From Photorhabdus khanii NC19 (lineage in GTDB: Bacteria; Pseudomonadota; Gammaproteobacteria; Enterobacterales; Enterobacteriaceae), in NCBI RefSeq assembly GCF_000517265.1, contig NZ_AYSJ01000015.1, positions 336,191 to 400,190 of the forward strand: a stretch of 64,000 bases of DNA. Reading direction: 5' to 3'. The notes beneath the pieces were generated by a model, which saw only the letters and a program-made list of their open reading frames with translations, had not been told where the DNA came from and made no database searches. Both the position numbers and the translations under genes were made by a program. This document shows positions 34,199-43,163 of this stretch, in pieces. How positions within the stretch are numbered: position 1 is the stretch's first letter; each line of letters opens with the position of its first letter.

Positions 34199-35272
34199 TC
34201 ATTCTCCAGGGGCGTTTTCATCATCATTATGACTGAGTTCTGCTTCCAGTTCCTCGATGCTTGGCAAGCTCGATTTTAAGTCCTCTGGCAATGTACGGGT
34301 TAACTCGTAATCCGAAACTCCAATTGGCTTTTGAATACCGCGCAAGGCGTATTCGGCCAGTATCCGGTCTTTTGTCTGGCACAAAATCAAACCGATGGTG
34401 GGCTGATCAGTAGAATGCCGCAGCTTCTCGTCGACCACCGAGCAATAGAAATTCATCTTACCGGCATGTTCAGGCTTGAATCCTCCTCGTTTTAGCTCGA
34501 TCACAACGAAAGCCCTCAAAGTCAGATGATAAAAAAGCAGGTCAATGTAATAATCTTGTTCGCTTACGGTAATACGATATTGCCGCCCCACAAAAGCAAA
34601 GCCCTCGCCAAGTTCGAGTAGGAATTTTTCAAGGTGTTTGAGAAGCTCCGTTTCCAGCTCACGTTCTTTGAAGGGTTCCGATAGGGTGAGGAAATCGAAA
34701 ACATAGGGATCCTTCAGGGTCTGCTGTACCAGCTCCGATTGAGATACGGGTAACCGGTTCTTGAAGTTGCTGACAGCCGATCCCTGCCGGGCATAGGCAT
34801 TGCTTTTGATCATATGAAGCAAGGAGTCTCGGCTCCATCCCTGTATCTGAGTCTGTTCTGCATACCAGAATCGCTCAGTTTGATCCTTTATCCTCTCAAT
34901 CAGCAGAATGTTGTGACCCCACGGCAATTGTGCCACAGGTTGTGGCACAATTGCCGATACGGGCTTTCCGGAACCTTGTTGCTCCATTCGTGGCAAGGCG
35001 TACTCCCGGTAGAAACGTAGCATGCGCTTCAGGTTCCGTTCTGAGAAGCCTTTGACCTCTGGCAATTCATTAACAATATCCCGTGCCAGCTTCGGGATGA
35101 TCCCCGCTCCCCACCCCTGTTGCTTCTGACGTTCATGGAGCATATGACCGATGTCCCAGTACATCTGGATTAGTTCAGTATTGACGGACTGAGCGGCTCT
35201 GAACTGACCACCACGGATCCGTTCCTTTACATCGGCGAGTAACGAGGTGTAAATCTGTAGTTCTGATGTCAT
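34199..35272 (-). CDS. YhcG/DUF1016-type PD-(D/E)XK nuclease protein
   Basis: 357 residues, intact. N-terminal DUF1016 helical domain (about 5-160): QMYWDIGHMLHERQKQQGWG, LSERNLKRMLRFYREY-like, QLPWGHNILLIERIKD. C-terminal nuclease domain (about 190-345): DPYVFDFLTL, YYIDLLFYH (Asp244), then VVIELKRGGFKPEHAGKMNF (Glu259, Lys261), the D...ExK core. YhcG-like proteins are found in mobile and defence-type islands, and the family resembles Holliday-junction or restriction nucleases in fold; the biological role is not settled. Its ATG is two bases after the stop of the resolvase tail, whose AAGG supplies the ribosome site. A 16-bp perfect inverted repeat lies inside the gene. Confidence 0.85.
   Translation of the reverse strand: MTSELQIYTSLLADVKERIRGGQFRAAQSVNTELIQMYWDIGHMLHERQKQQGWGAGIIPKLARDIVNELPEVKGFSERNLKRMLRFYREYALPRMEQQGSGKPVSAIVPQPVAQLPWGHNILLIERIKDQTERFWYAEQTQIQGWSRDSLLHMIKSNAYARQGSAVSNFKNRLPVSQSELVQQTLKDPYVFDFLTLSEPFKERELETELLKHLEKFLLELGEGFAFVGRQYRITVSEQDYYIDLLFYHLTLRAFVVIELKRGGFKPEHAGKMNFYCSVVDEKLRHSTDQPTIGLILCQTKDRILAEYALRGIQKPIGVSDYELTRTLPEDLKSSLPSIEELEAELSHNDDENAPGE
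34922..34956. repeat. Perfect 16-bp inverted repeat inside the YhcG-like gene
   Basis: CGGCAATTGTGCCACA (34922-34937), spacer GGT, then the exact complement (34941-34956). It encodes the SAIVPQPVAQLP segment between the two domains. Strong enough to fold in mRNA or serve as a binding or recombination site. Confidence 0.9.
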
Positions 35273-35274
35273 GA

Positions 35275-35490
35275 TTACCTTGCTTCTTTCAGTATCTTGT
35301 AGACGGTGGAGTGGCTAATACCCAGTTGCTGGGCAATCTCGGAAGTCCCAAAACCCTCACCTTTCATTACCAAAACCTGTTGTTGGTTTATAGAGAGTTT
35401 CCTTCCAAAGCTGACGTCTTTGGCTTCAATTCTCTCCTCGTTGGTTCGTTCCAGTATCTGTTGCCGCTCAGCCCGAGCCACTGCTGACAA
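35275..35490 (-). pseudogene. C-terminal piece of a serine resolvase/invertase
   Basis: 71 codons reading VARAERQQILERTNEERIEA, then KDVSFGRK and EIAQQLGISHSTVYKILKEA. This is the end of the long E-helix plus the DNA-binding helix-turn-helix of Tn3/Hin-type serine recombinases. The catalytic domain (about 110 residues with the Ser) is absent upstream. It stops two bases before the YhcG start, so what remains could still be expressed as a small DNA-binding protein, but truncation is more likely. Confidence 0.7.
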
Positions 35491-35884
35491 GTAGTGATGC
35501 CGTCGTACAAGAAACAGACGGCTACGCTCATCTTATCGAACTCTTCATGAGCTGGATCATAACTGGTGGAGACACTGAAGTTCAGATATCTGGCGCATAT
35601 GACGGCAATCCAGCTTAACCTAACGTGAGAATTTTAATGAGGGCAACAAAATTTTTGGCGGTTTTGGCTTACCCTACCTCCGATGTTGCCTACTAGGTAA
35701 TACCCTTAGATACTCTACCATAAGTTGAATCACTTGTTGTCTAAGTTGGCTTTTAGAAAGCTACATTACCTGCGCATCGCATTCCAAAAAGTTTGTCTCC
35801 TGGGATCAAAGCTGATGACTGAATAGCACTTCGGTATGGTGGTCGTGGATCATGATTTACGGGTATGTTTTGCGAACTTCGCCG
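35491..35884. other. Spacer between resolvase tail and IS1595 remnant
   Basis: About 390 bases with no readable gene. It may contain non-coding parts of the truncated IS1595-type element and the lost front of the resolvase gene, but no homology could be read. Confidence 0.4.
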
Positions 35885-36379
35885 TCACGATACGGGCCAG
35901 CAGATTTGACCTCCTCGAGGGCCGTGCTGAGCCCCGCCCCAATATGCGTCGTCAAGCTGAATAAACCCGCCAAGAGGCTTTTCGTCATCCTGTTCTTTCA
36001 TCGCTTTCATTAGCTTGTGTTTCATACGCCATGCGGCGTTGTAGGAAATGCCCAGTTGACGTGACAATTCAAGTGTAGAAACCCCATTTTTCTCCTGAGT
36101 CATGAGATAAATCGCCAAAAACCACACGGTTAAAGGCAATTTTGACGCAGAAAACACTGTGCCGGCCGTCAAAGATGTCTGATGATGGCATTGATTGCAC
36201 TGATAAAGGAGACGAGATTTTAACTGGCAATACTTATCATGCCCACAATGAGGGCAGCGATACCCTGTAGGCCAGCGCATATAGAACACCTGTTTCTGGC
36301 ATTGTTCTTCATGACCCTATAATGAAATAAGCTCATGAATAGACATGCCTTTTTGGAATTGAATCTGATTTTTAGCCAT
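35885..36379 (-). pseudogene. IS1595-family transposase remnant
   Basis: Reading from the ATG at 36379: MAKNQIQFQKGMSIHELISL, then an in-frame TAG (36317-36319), then GHEEQCQKQVFYMRWPTGY, a zinc ribbon CPHCGH...CNQCHHQTSLTAGTVF, LSRQLGISYNAAWRMKHKLM, and the start of the DDE-like domain (FIQLDDAYWGG). It ends at 35885. A full-length enzyme is about 310 residues, so the catalytic C-terminal half is missing in addition to the nonsense mutation. Confidence 0.88.
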
Positions 36380-37195
36380 TTTCATTTACCTCCACACAGA
36401 CTTATTTTGAGTATACGCCTATGGGTGCTGAGTTTAAGTGGTAATCAGGTAAAACTTTAAATGCTTTTCATTCCGAGAGTTTTCTTATTTTTTTAATTAA
36501 AAATTAACTTAATACTTGGTTTTAATGGAGGTTTTTTTGTCAATCTAATGATTTTTACGTTTTCTGATCCCTATTTAACTTTTCTATTTTCATTAAATTG
36601 ACATCCAAGTTTTCTTGTTTTTTATATATTTTATTTTTTTAGGTTTAAAACCATAGAAGGTGAAAATTGTAATAATGGCATTAAAAACAATGCTCATTTA
36701 TTTAATAACCTTTAATGCTTTTAAACATTTTTGTGCTTTTTTTTGCTAATTTACTTAATGCAGTTAAATGCTTTAATATAATCTCATGTTTTCGTTATTG
36801 GATTAACATTGTCATTTTTCCACTTTATTAATCAATTTGAAACTCGCTTTTCCCGATGTTTTCTCTTTCAATGTCAGCATGGCATCGAATCTTTTACCCG
36901 ATTTTAAAAAACCTTAATCACTACTTTTTACTTTTAATGATTAAAGTTTTTATCTGTTTTTTCATGATGTGCTTGTTCTTTTTTTCCAAATTTTAAAACC
37001 CATTGACAGATGAAAAACAGCTTTCCTTAACCATTTTTTATGAAAATTGTGTAAATACCTATAATTATAAGGCGGTAGATAATCCGTTATTCCGACATAC
37101 TTGCTGCTTCCCGTATCAGATGCCAAATCATTGTGCCTGTCTCCGCACCTCGAACATCAAAAACAATAGCGCCCTGAGCAAAGAAATATTGATTC
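36380..37195. other. Very AT-rich spacer downstream of lysA
   Basis: About 815 bases. The left 600 are extremely AT-rich with recurring TTAATGC/TTTAAATGC words and no gene. The right about 110 bases (37087-37195) contain a minus frame (FFAQGAIVFDVRGAETGTMI...) that could be the tail of an inserted sequence joined to the altered lysA 3' end. This is the border between the accessory mosaic and core genes. Confidence 0.45.
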
Positions 37196-38533
37196 TTAGG
37201 CAGTCTGTCTGTTCGCCAGAATCCACTGACCAAAGCCGGATGGCCTCCCCTCAAGGGGATGATATGCAAAAGATACCTCTTCCAACGCTAATAACTCGTC
37301 AATCGTTTGACGACGGCGAATCAATTGAGGTTTACCATTAATAAACAGCACTTCGGAGATAAGCGGACGGCTATTGTAATTAGAAGACATTGACGCACCA
37401 TAAGCACCGGTATCATGAAAAACCAGATAATCGCCAACCTGAACAGGTGGCAACATTCTTGGCGCAACCCCACCACCTTCAACCTGAGTGAAAACATCAC
37501 CCGATTCACATAACGGACCTGCGACTAACGTTTCCTGCAATGGAAACTGTTCAAGCTGACGCCCATCAGCAGGCAAAACCGAGATATGGTGATAACTGCC
37601 ATACATTGCCGGACGCATTAAATCATTGAATCCTGCATCCACCAGCACATAATGACGGCTTCCCATCTGTTTAACAGCCCGAACTTCTGTCATCAGAATG
37701 CCGGATTCTGCAACCAAAAATCTCCCCGGTTCAATTTCCAGCTCAACTTTATGGCCCAAATGCTGCTCAATTCTTTTACGGGCATCATCCCACAGCCCAA
37801 AATAGTGAGCGATATCGATCTGTTCATCTCCCTGCCGATAAGGAGTCGATAAACCACCACCAGCTGAAATTGCCTGAATATCTTCACCGCAGAGAATAAC
37901 CTGTTCAACCATTGCATCGCACACACTCGCAAGGTGTTGATAATCAACACCAGAACCGATATGCATATGCAAACCAAGCAATTTCAATCCATAGTGCCGT
38001 ATTTTCTCAATTGCCAGTGGGAGATCCTGATACCAAATACCATGTTTGCTGTTTTCACCACCAGTATTGGTTTTCTGGCTATGACCATGACCAAACCCAG
38101 GGTTAATCCGCAACCATACCGGATGCCCTTTTTGACATTGACCAATCTGCTCCAGCATATCAATAGAACCCGCATTAACCGGAATATCCAGTTCAGTTAC
38201 CTGTCTAAGCGTTGGAACATCTATCAAATCAGCAGTAAAAACGATTTCTGCCATTTCTTGGCCTGGACGAAACCCAGCCCGCAAAGCACGCTCAATTTCA
38301 CCCAGTGAAACCGCATCAACTTTCACACCATACTCACGCATAAGACGCAAAATATGAGTATTAGAGCAAGCTTTCTGCGCAAACCGAACCACATCAAACT
38401 GACGTAACATTCTGATTCTTTGGATAATCGTTTCGCTATCATAAACCCATAACGGAGCACCATACGTTTCTGGCAGACAGCTCAGATTTTCTGGTATCAG
38501 ATCAGAACGACTATTACGGATAAAGGTACTCAT
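37196..38533 (-). CDS. lysA: Diaminopimelate decarboxylase LysA with unusual C-terminal extension
   Basis: 445 residues from the ATG at 38533 (a GTG 15 bases earlier is possible). PLP enzyme of the alanine-racemase-like fold. Seen: VVRFAQKACSNTHIL with the PLP lysine, LHMHIGSGVDYQHL, ISAGGGLS, EIEPGRFLVAESG, and GPLCESGDVFTQ with the active-site Cys; GAYGASMSSNYNSRPL follows. Makes L-lysine from meso-diaminopimelate. E. coli LysA is 420 residues and ends just after LLALE; here about 25 more residues follow, which probably come from an insertion or rearrangement at the 3' end. Divergent from its activator lysR. Confidence 0.93.
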   Translation of the reverse strand: MSTFIRNSRSDLIPENLSCLPETYGAPLWVYDSETIIQRIRMLRQFDVVRFAQKACSNTHILRLMREYGVKVDAVSLGEIERALRAGFRPGQEMAEIVFTADLIDVPTLRQVTELDIPVNAGSIDMLEQIGQCQKGHPVWLRINPGFGHGHSQKTNTGGENSKHGIWYQDLPLAIEKIRHYGLKLLGLHMHIGSGVDYQHLASVCDAMVEQVILCGEDIQAISAGGGLSTPYRQGDEQIDIAHYFGLWDDARKRIEQHLGHKVELEIEPGRFLVAESGILMTEVRAVKQMGSRHYVLVDAGFNDLMRPAMYGSYHHISVLPADGRQLEQFPLQETLVAGPLCESGDVFTQVEGGGVAPRMLPPVQVGDYLVFHDTGAYGASMSSNYNSRPLISEVLFINGKPQLIRRRQTIDELLALEEVSFAYHPLEGRPSGFGQWILANRQTA

Positions 38534-38657
38534 TATGGGTTCTCTCACAAAATCAGCAGATAACCCATTATTAGCAGTAAAAAACAGGAATAAAAATATC
38601 TGTTTCGCTATAGTCTATTCATCTGTGATATAGAGTTATCAACTAAAGGAGTCATCT

Positions 38658-39593
38658 ATGTCTGCTTGTTCATGGCGCCATATTGAAATATTCCACGCGG
38701 TAATGACGGCAAAAAATCTGACAGAAGCGGCGGTTTTATTACAAACTTCACAACCGACCGTCAGCCGTGAATTAGCACGATTCGAACATCTGATAAAATT
38801 CAAACTGTTTGACCGGGTAAAAGGCCGCCTGCATCCGACAGCACAAGGATTACGCCTTTTTGAAGAAGTTCAGCGCTCTTATTATGGACTTGAAAGAATC
38901 ATGAATGCAGCTGACAGTATCCGTAAATTTCAACACGCTCAACTTTCTATTACCTGCCTGCCGGTATTTTCACAATCCTTATTACCTAAAGTTTGTCACA
39001 ACTTCACCCGCCAATACCCTGAGGCTAATTTAACCATCATTCCACAAGAATCACCGCTATTGGAAGAGTGGCTCTCAGCTCAGCGTCATGATCTTGGCCT
39101 GACCGAACATTTGCAAACACCACCCGGTACACAAAGAGAAACACTGATCACGCTGAATGAAATTTGCGTATTGCCCGCAGTTCATCCACTTAGTCATAAA
39201 TCATTACTGACGCCAGAAGATTTCAGTGGGCAAAATTTTATCAGTCTTTCGATAACAGACAGCTACCGTCAACTTATTGATGGAATCTTCGCAGAGCACC
39301 ATATTCACCGCCGAATGATTATGGAAACTCACAGTGCCGCATCAGTCTGTGCCATGGTGCGGGAAGGCATCGGCGTTTCTATTGTCAACCCACTGACCGT
39401 ACTCGATTATCTGGACTACCACGGCGAAGCTGAAATATGCGCCCGCCCGTTTAGTATTAACATTCCTTTTACTGTCAGCCTGATCAAACCCATTCACCGC
39501 CCTTCTTCCACCCCAGTCGATGCTTTTATTGAACACCTGAAAGCACAGATTGCCCTATTTCCTCAGAAACTCAAGTTAGCTTTTCAGCATTAA
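38658..39593 (+). CDS. lysR: LysR, activator of lysA
   Basis: 311 residues. N-terminal winged HTH: MTAKNLTEAAVLLQTSQPTV, then SRELARFEHLIKFKLFDRVK. C-terminal periplasmic-binding-like effector domain. Divergent to lysA with a 124-bp spacer, exactly the E. coli arrangement, where LysR with diaminopimelate activates lysA. AAAGGAGTC precedes the ATG. Its 3' end overlaps the convergent LysR-type gene by 18 bp. Confidence 0.93.
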   Translation: MSACSWRHIEIFHAVMTAKNLTEAAVLLQTSQPTVSRELARFEHLIKFKLFDRVKGRLHPTAQGLRLFEEVQRSYYGLERIMNAADSIRKFQHAQLSITCLPVFSQSLLPKVCHNFTRQYPEANLTIIPQESPLLEEWLSAQRHDLGLTEHLQTPPGTQRETLITLNEICVLPAVHPLSHKSLLTPEDFSGQNFISLSITDSYRQLIDGIFAEHHIHRRMIMETHSAASVCAMVREGIGVSIVNPLTVLDYLDYHGEAEICARPFSINIPFTVSLIKPIHRPSSTPVDAFIEHLKAQIALFPQKLKLAFQH

Positions 39594-40493
39594 TTTTTGC
39601 CAGTATGGAGAAGAAGCAAACCATTCCACCAAAAAATCCAGTAATGCCCTGAGCGTTGCCGGCATATTTTGACGACTGGCATAAATACCATAAATACCCA
39701 TGGCCTGAGGTTGATATTCCGGCAACAACTGAATCAGTTTTCCTGATGCCAGATGAGAAGCAACAGAATAATAAGGTTGCATAGCGATTCCCGCACCTTG
39801 CAATGTTGCTTCCATTAAGACAATGGATTCATTAGCGCTCAAAGTTCCGCTAACAGGAACAGAATATTTTTCCCCCTGACGTTCAAACAACCAAAGACTT
39901 TTGCCAAAGAAGTTATAAGTCATACAGTTATGCAACACCAAATCAGCGGGCTTATGAGGGATCATTTTTCCTGCCAGATAGGAAGGAGCGGCACAAACAA
40001 CAGAGTGGCAAATCGATAACGGTCTGGCAATCAAATTCGGTTCCAGATTATTCGTGATCCGTAACGCCAAATCTATCCGCTCTTCGACCAAGTTTATTGC
40101 CTTATTACTCATCTGCATATCAATAGCTATCTGAGGATAAATTTGCATAAACTCAGGAATAGCCACAGACAGTGCGCTCATTGCCAGAGACTGAGAACTG
40201 CTTATCCGCAAAAGACCACTAAGCTCTTGAGCTACTACTGGTTGATGGACAGGTATCTCTTCCGCCAATTGCAACAGCTTACGGCTGCGCTGATAGGCGA
40301 TCTCTCCCGCTGATGTCAGGCTGATCTTTCTGGTTGTACGATGTAACAGGCGTATTCCCGCCCATTTCTCCATTTCAGCCAAATAGCGCGACACCATTGC
40401 CCGCGACATATCTAACCGTTCCGATGCAGCAATCATGCTGCCTTGTTCTACAATTATAGTGAACACTTGCGCAGCAGTGACTCTATCCATCAA
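39576..40493 (-). CDS. LysR-type regulator divergent from the MBL-DsbA operon
   Basis: 305 residues. HTH: QGSMIAASERLDMSRAMVSR then YLAEMEKWAGIRLLHRTTRK. Effector domain: LSGLLRISSSQSLAMSALS, ERIDLALRITNNLEPNLIAR, and a C-terminal QNMPATLRALLDFLVEWF, the common layout of LTTRs near small hydrolases. Only about 100 bp separate its start from the metallo-beta-lactamase-fold gene, so it likely controls that operon. Inducer unknown. Convergently overlaps lysR by 18 bp. Confidence 0.85.
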   Translation of the reverse strand: MMDRVTAAQVFTIIVEQGSMIAASERLDMSRAMVSRYLAEMEKWAGIRLLHRTTRKISLTSAGEIAYQRSRKLLQLAEEIPVHQPVVAQELSGLLRISSSQSLAMSALSVAIPEFMQIYPQIAIDMQMSNKAINLVEERIDLALRITNNLEPNLIARPLSICHSVVCAAPSYLAGKMIPHKPADLVLHNCMTYNFFGKSLWLFERQGEKYSVPVSGTLSANESIVLMEATLQGAGIAMQPYYSVASHLASGKLIQLLPEYQPQAMGIYGIYASRQNMPATLRALLDFLVEWFASSPYWQKLMLKS

Positions 40494-40595
40494 TTAGCTC
40501 GATTTATGCAACAAATAATTGCCAATTATGCGGTTTTTCCATCGAAAAACGCAACTTATTATAAGCCCCATTGACACAACATCAGGAATTCAATC

Positions 40596-41480
40596 ATGAC
40601 TCGCAAAACAACATTAAATATTGCGCTGGCTGGTATCCTTTCTTTAGGTACCATCTCTCTGGCACAAGCCGCTGATCTAAAACTGGATGTTTATAATCCA
40701 GGTGAAAAAAGCATATTTCCCGTCTCTTCTGAAATTATTAGTGGTGATAAAGAAGTTGTACTGATCGATGCTCAGTTCCAAAAAAATGATGCTGAAGCAC
40801 TGGTCAAAAGAATTAAGGATACCGGTAAGAAACTGACAACCATCTATATCAGTCAGTCCGATCCTGATTTCTACTTCGGTCTTGATACCCTGACCAACGC
40901 GTTCCCTGATGCAAAAATCATTGCATCACCAGAAACAATCAAAGAAATCAACCATACTAAAGATGGCAAACTGACTTATTGGGGAGGTGTCCTGAAAGAA
41001 CAGGCCCCCAAAAAAGTTATCGTGCCGCAACCGCTGGAAGGTAACACTTTTACAGTTGATGGTGAAAAGCTGATCGTCGAAGGTCTTGATGGCCCCGCGG
41101 CTGACCGTACTTTCGTTTGGATACCAAAGCTGAAAGCGGTAGTCGGTGGCGTCACCGTTTCAGGCAACATTCATGTCTGGATGGCTGATACACAGACTAA
41201 AGCATCCCGGAAGAATTGGATGCAAACGTTGGATCGTATCAAAGAACTGAAACCTACCATTGTGGTGCCGGGACATTTCGTTGGTAACGCACCAATGACA
41301 TTGGAATCAGTCAAGTTCACGCAAAAATACCTGACTATTTTTGAGAAAGAATTACCAAAAGCGAAAGATTCAAAAGCGCTGATAGCGGCAATGGAAAAGC
41401 ACTATCCAAAACTTGGAGACAAATCCAGCCTCGAACTGAGTGCCAAAGTACTGAAAGGCGAAATGAAGTGGCCTCAATAA
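40596..41480 (+). CDS. Periplasmic metallo-beta-lactamase-fold protein lacking the HxHxDH motif
   Basis: 294 residues with a signal peptide (cleavage after AQA at about residue 25). MBL-fold outline: VVLIDAQFQKNDAEALVKRI, then TTIYISQSDPDFYFG where active enzymes have HxHxDH, later WIPKLKAVVGGV, GNIHVWMAD and VVPGHFVGN. The metal-binding HxHxDH is replaced by S-Q-S-D-P-D-F, so the first zinc site is missing and normal hydrolase activity is doubtful or altered. It is followed by a DsbA-family gene 31 nt downstream and probably co-transcribed. Function unknown. Confidence 0.8.
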   Translation: MTRKTTLNIALAGILSLGTISLAQAADLKLDVYNPGEKSIFPVSSEIISGDKEVVLIDAQFQKNDAEALVKRIKDTGKKLTTIYISQSDPDFYFGLDTLTNAFPDAKIIASPETIKEINHTKDGKLTYWGGVLKEQAPKKVIVPQPLEGNTFTVDGEKLIVEGLDGPAADRTFVWIPKLKAVVGGVTVSGNIHVWMADTQTKASRKNWMQTLDRIKELKPTIVVPGHFVGNAPMTLESVKFTQKYLTIFEKELPKAKDSKALIAAMEKHYPKLGDKSSLELSAKVLKGEMKWPQ

Positions 41481-41511
41481 GTCAATTAACTATTTTTCAG
41501 GAATAAGTAAT

Positions 41512-42153
41512 ATGCCCGGAATGACTCTGCATTATATCTATGATCCACTATGTGGCTGGTGTTATGGCGTTTCTTCTCTCATACAGGCCGCAAAAGAGGT
41601 CGCGAATGTAAGAATTGAATTACATGGCGGCGGAATGCTGACGGGTGATAACAAACGCCAAATCGACAGCACATGGCGTGACTATATCCTTAATCAGGAT
41701 AAACGGATCGCAAGCCTTACCGGGCAAGTTTTCAGCGAGCAATATGTTGCACTGTTAAACGATAACTCACTGATTATGGATTCATTACCACCAATATCAG
41801 CCATTCTTGCGGCAGAAAAGTTGGCTGGTAAAGGTGTCGAAATGTTACTGACGGTACAAAAAGCGCATTATGTTCGTGGATTAAAAATCAGCGAAGCTGA
41901 AACATTATTGAATTTAGCAAATGAATTACAGCTTGATTCAGAACAGTTCCAGCAAGCGCTGACACTGAATAATGAATCAGAAAGTCTCCAGCATATCAGG
42001 AACAGCCGTGAACTATTGGCAAAAGTTGGCGGCTCGGGTTTCCCTACCTTTATTCAGGAAAATGACAGAAACGAGCTATCCGTTATTTCTCTTGATAAAT
42101 ATCTGGGACAGCCAAAACGTTGGCAAGATGCTCTGATTCATTCTCAGTTTTAA
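41512..42153 (+). CDS. DsbA-family thioredoxin-fold protein
   Basis: 213 residues without signal peptide. Seen: YIYDPLCGWCYGVSSL, a CGWC active site at residues 14-17, and VGGSGFPTF with the cis-Pro loop. The layout matches the cytoplasmic DsbA-like / FrnE-like subgroup. Paired with the MBL-fold gene upstream and a LysR-type regulator. Partner proteins unknown. Ends at a bidirectional hairpin. Confidence 0.85.
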   Translation: MPGMTLHYIYDPLCGWCYGVSSLIQAAKEVANVRIELHGGGMLTGDNKRQIDSTWRDYILNQDKRIASLTGQVFSEQYVALLNDNSLIMDSLPPISAILAAEKLAGKGVEMLLTVQKAHYVRGLKISEAETLLNLANELQLDSEQFQQALTLNNESESLQHIRNSRELLAKVGGSGFPTFIQENDRNELSVISLDKYLGQPKRWQDALIHSQF

Positions 42154-42171
42154 TACCACAACTCTAACTAC

Positions 42172-42205
42172 TGGCGCCCATACCTTATTCAATTATTGGG
42201 CGCCA
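42172..42205. terminator. Bidirectional hairpin between DsbA-like and prepilin-peptidase genes
   Basis: TGGCGCCCA (42172-42180) and TGGGCGCCA (42197-42205) form a perfect 9-bp GC-rich stem with a 16-nt loop. It overlaps the last codons of the minus-strand peptidase gene. No long T-run. Confidence 0.6.
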
Positions 42206-42875
42206 TCCACGATAATCCATCAACTCCCTGTAAATTCAAATAGAGCATTATGATCGCAGAAATGGCGATATATGGGCCAAAAGCGACAGGTGCCTGATAA
42301 TTTCCCCGTAATTTCCACATCCATAAGCACCCAATAATGCCAAACAATGAAGATAGGAGCATTAATAAAGGAATTGCGCCAATTCCCAACCAAGCACTAA
42401 CTGCCGCCATTAACTTAAAATCACCATACCCGATCCCCTCTTTGTGATTGATAATTTTGAACAACCAATAGAGCGACCATAAAATCAAATAACCTGCAAC
42501 CGCGCCTGTTACAGCGTGTTCAATAGGCACAAAAGTTTTATTCAAATTCAATAATAAACCTAACCATAAAAGTGGATAATTTATTATATCTGGCAACAAT
42601 TGAATTTTTATATCAATAAAAGAAAGTATAATTAGCATCCAAATAAATATTAAAACAACATATAAATGAAAACCCAATGGAAGATAAATAACAAAAAAAG
42701 CAGTTATAAACAGTGTAACTAATTCAACCTGGAAATAACCAAAAGCTATTTTATCATATCCATAAATAATTTCAGGAAACACCGATATCACTTTATTTAA
42801 AGTAATTCCTGCTGTTATTCCAATAGAAACAGCCAGAATAACAATCATTACATTAACGCCAGCAAAATAAAACAT
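42189..42875 (-). CDS. Short A24-family prepilin peptidase
   Basis: 228 residues with about seven hydrophobic segments. Two catalytic aspartates of the A24 (type IV prepilin) peptidases are visible: FIDIKIQLLPDIINYP and GIGYGDFKLMAAVS (GxGD-type). The N-terminal about 60 residues with the two CxxC motifs and the N-methyltransferase half of PilD/GspO are absent, so it should cleave but not methylate, as in TadV/CpaA-like or short PppA-like enzymes. No type IV pilus or T2SS genes are adjacent; yggR about 3 kb away is the nearest related gene. Low GC for the region. Confidence 0.8.
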   Translation of the reverse strand: MFYFAGVNVMIVILAVSIGITAGITLNKVISVFPEIIYGYDKIAFGYFQVELVTLFITAFFVIYLPLGFHLYVVLIFIWMLIILSFIDIKIQLLPDIINYPLLWLGLLLNLNKTFVPIEHAVTGAVAGYLILWSLYWLFKIINHKEGIGYGDFKLMAAVSAWLGIGAIPLLMLLSSLFGIIGCLWMWKLRGNYQAPVAFGPYIAISAIIMLYLNLQGVDGLSWMAPNN

Positions 42876-43163
42876 ATTTAATTTCAGCCAATTACATTAA
42901 AAACATCTTAATTGAAGAATAGAAGCAATTCCTATTATACTTTCGACACAATAAGATAATAATAAAAACGCCCACATTAAAACAACAAAATAAATAGAGA
43001 ACATTCAAATAAGAGATAAATCTGCGAGCAGACTCGCAACATTTATTCAGAGATAAAAACCGGTATCAGAGATAACTTGATAATTGGCTTGAGCCTACCT
43101 TATCATAACACCATTATTTATTGCCTTATGTACAGCTATACCCCGCTGGAAGGAAAGAAGAAC

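Noticed and set aside
35306..35494. 62-codon plus frame opposite the resolvase tail
   Set aside because: Antisense frame without likeness to any family.
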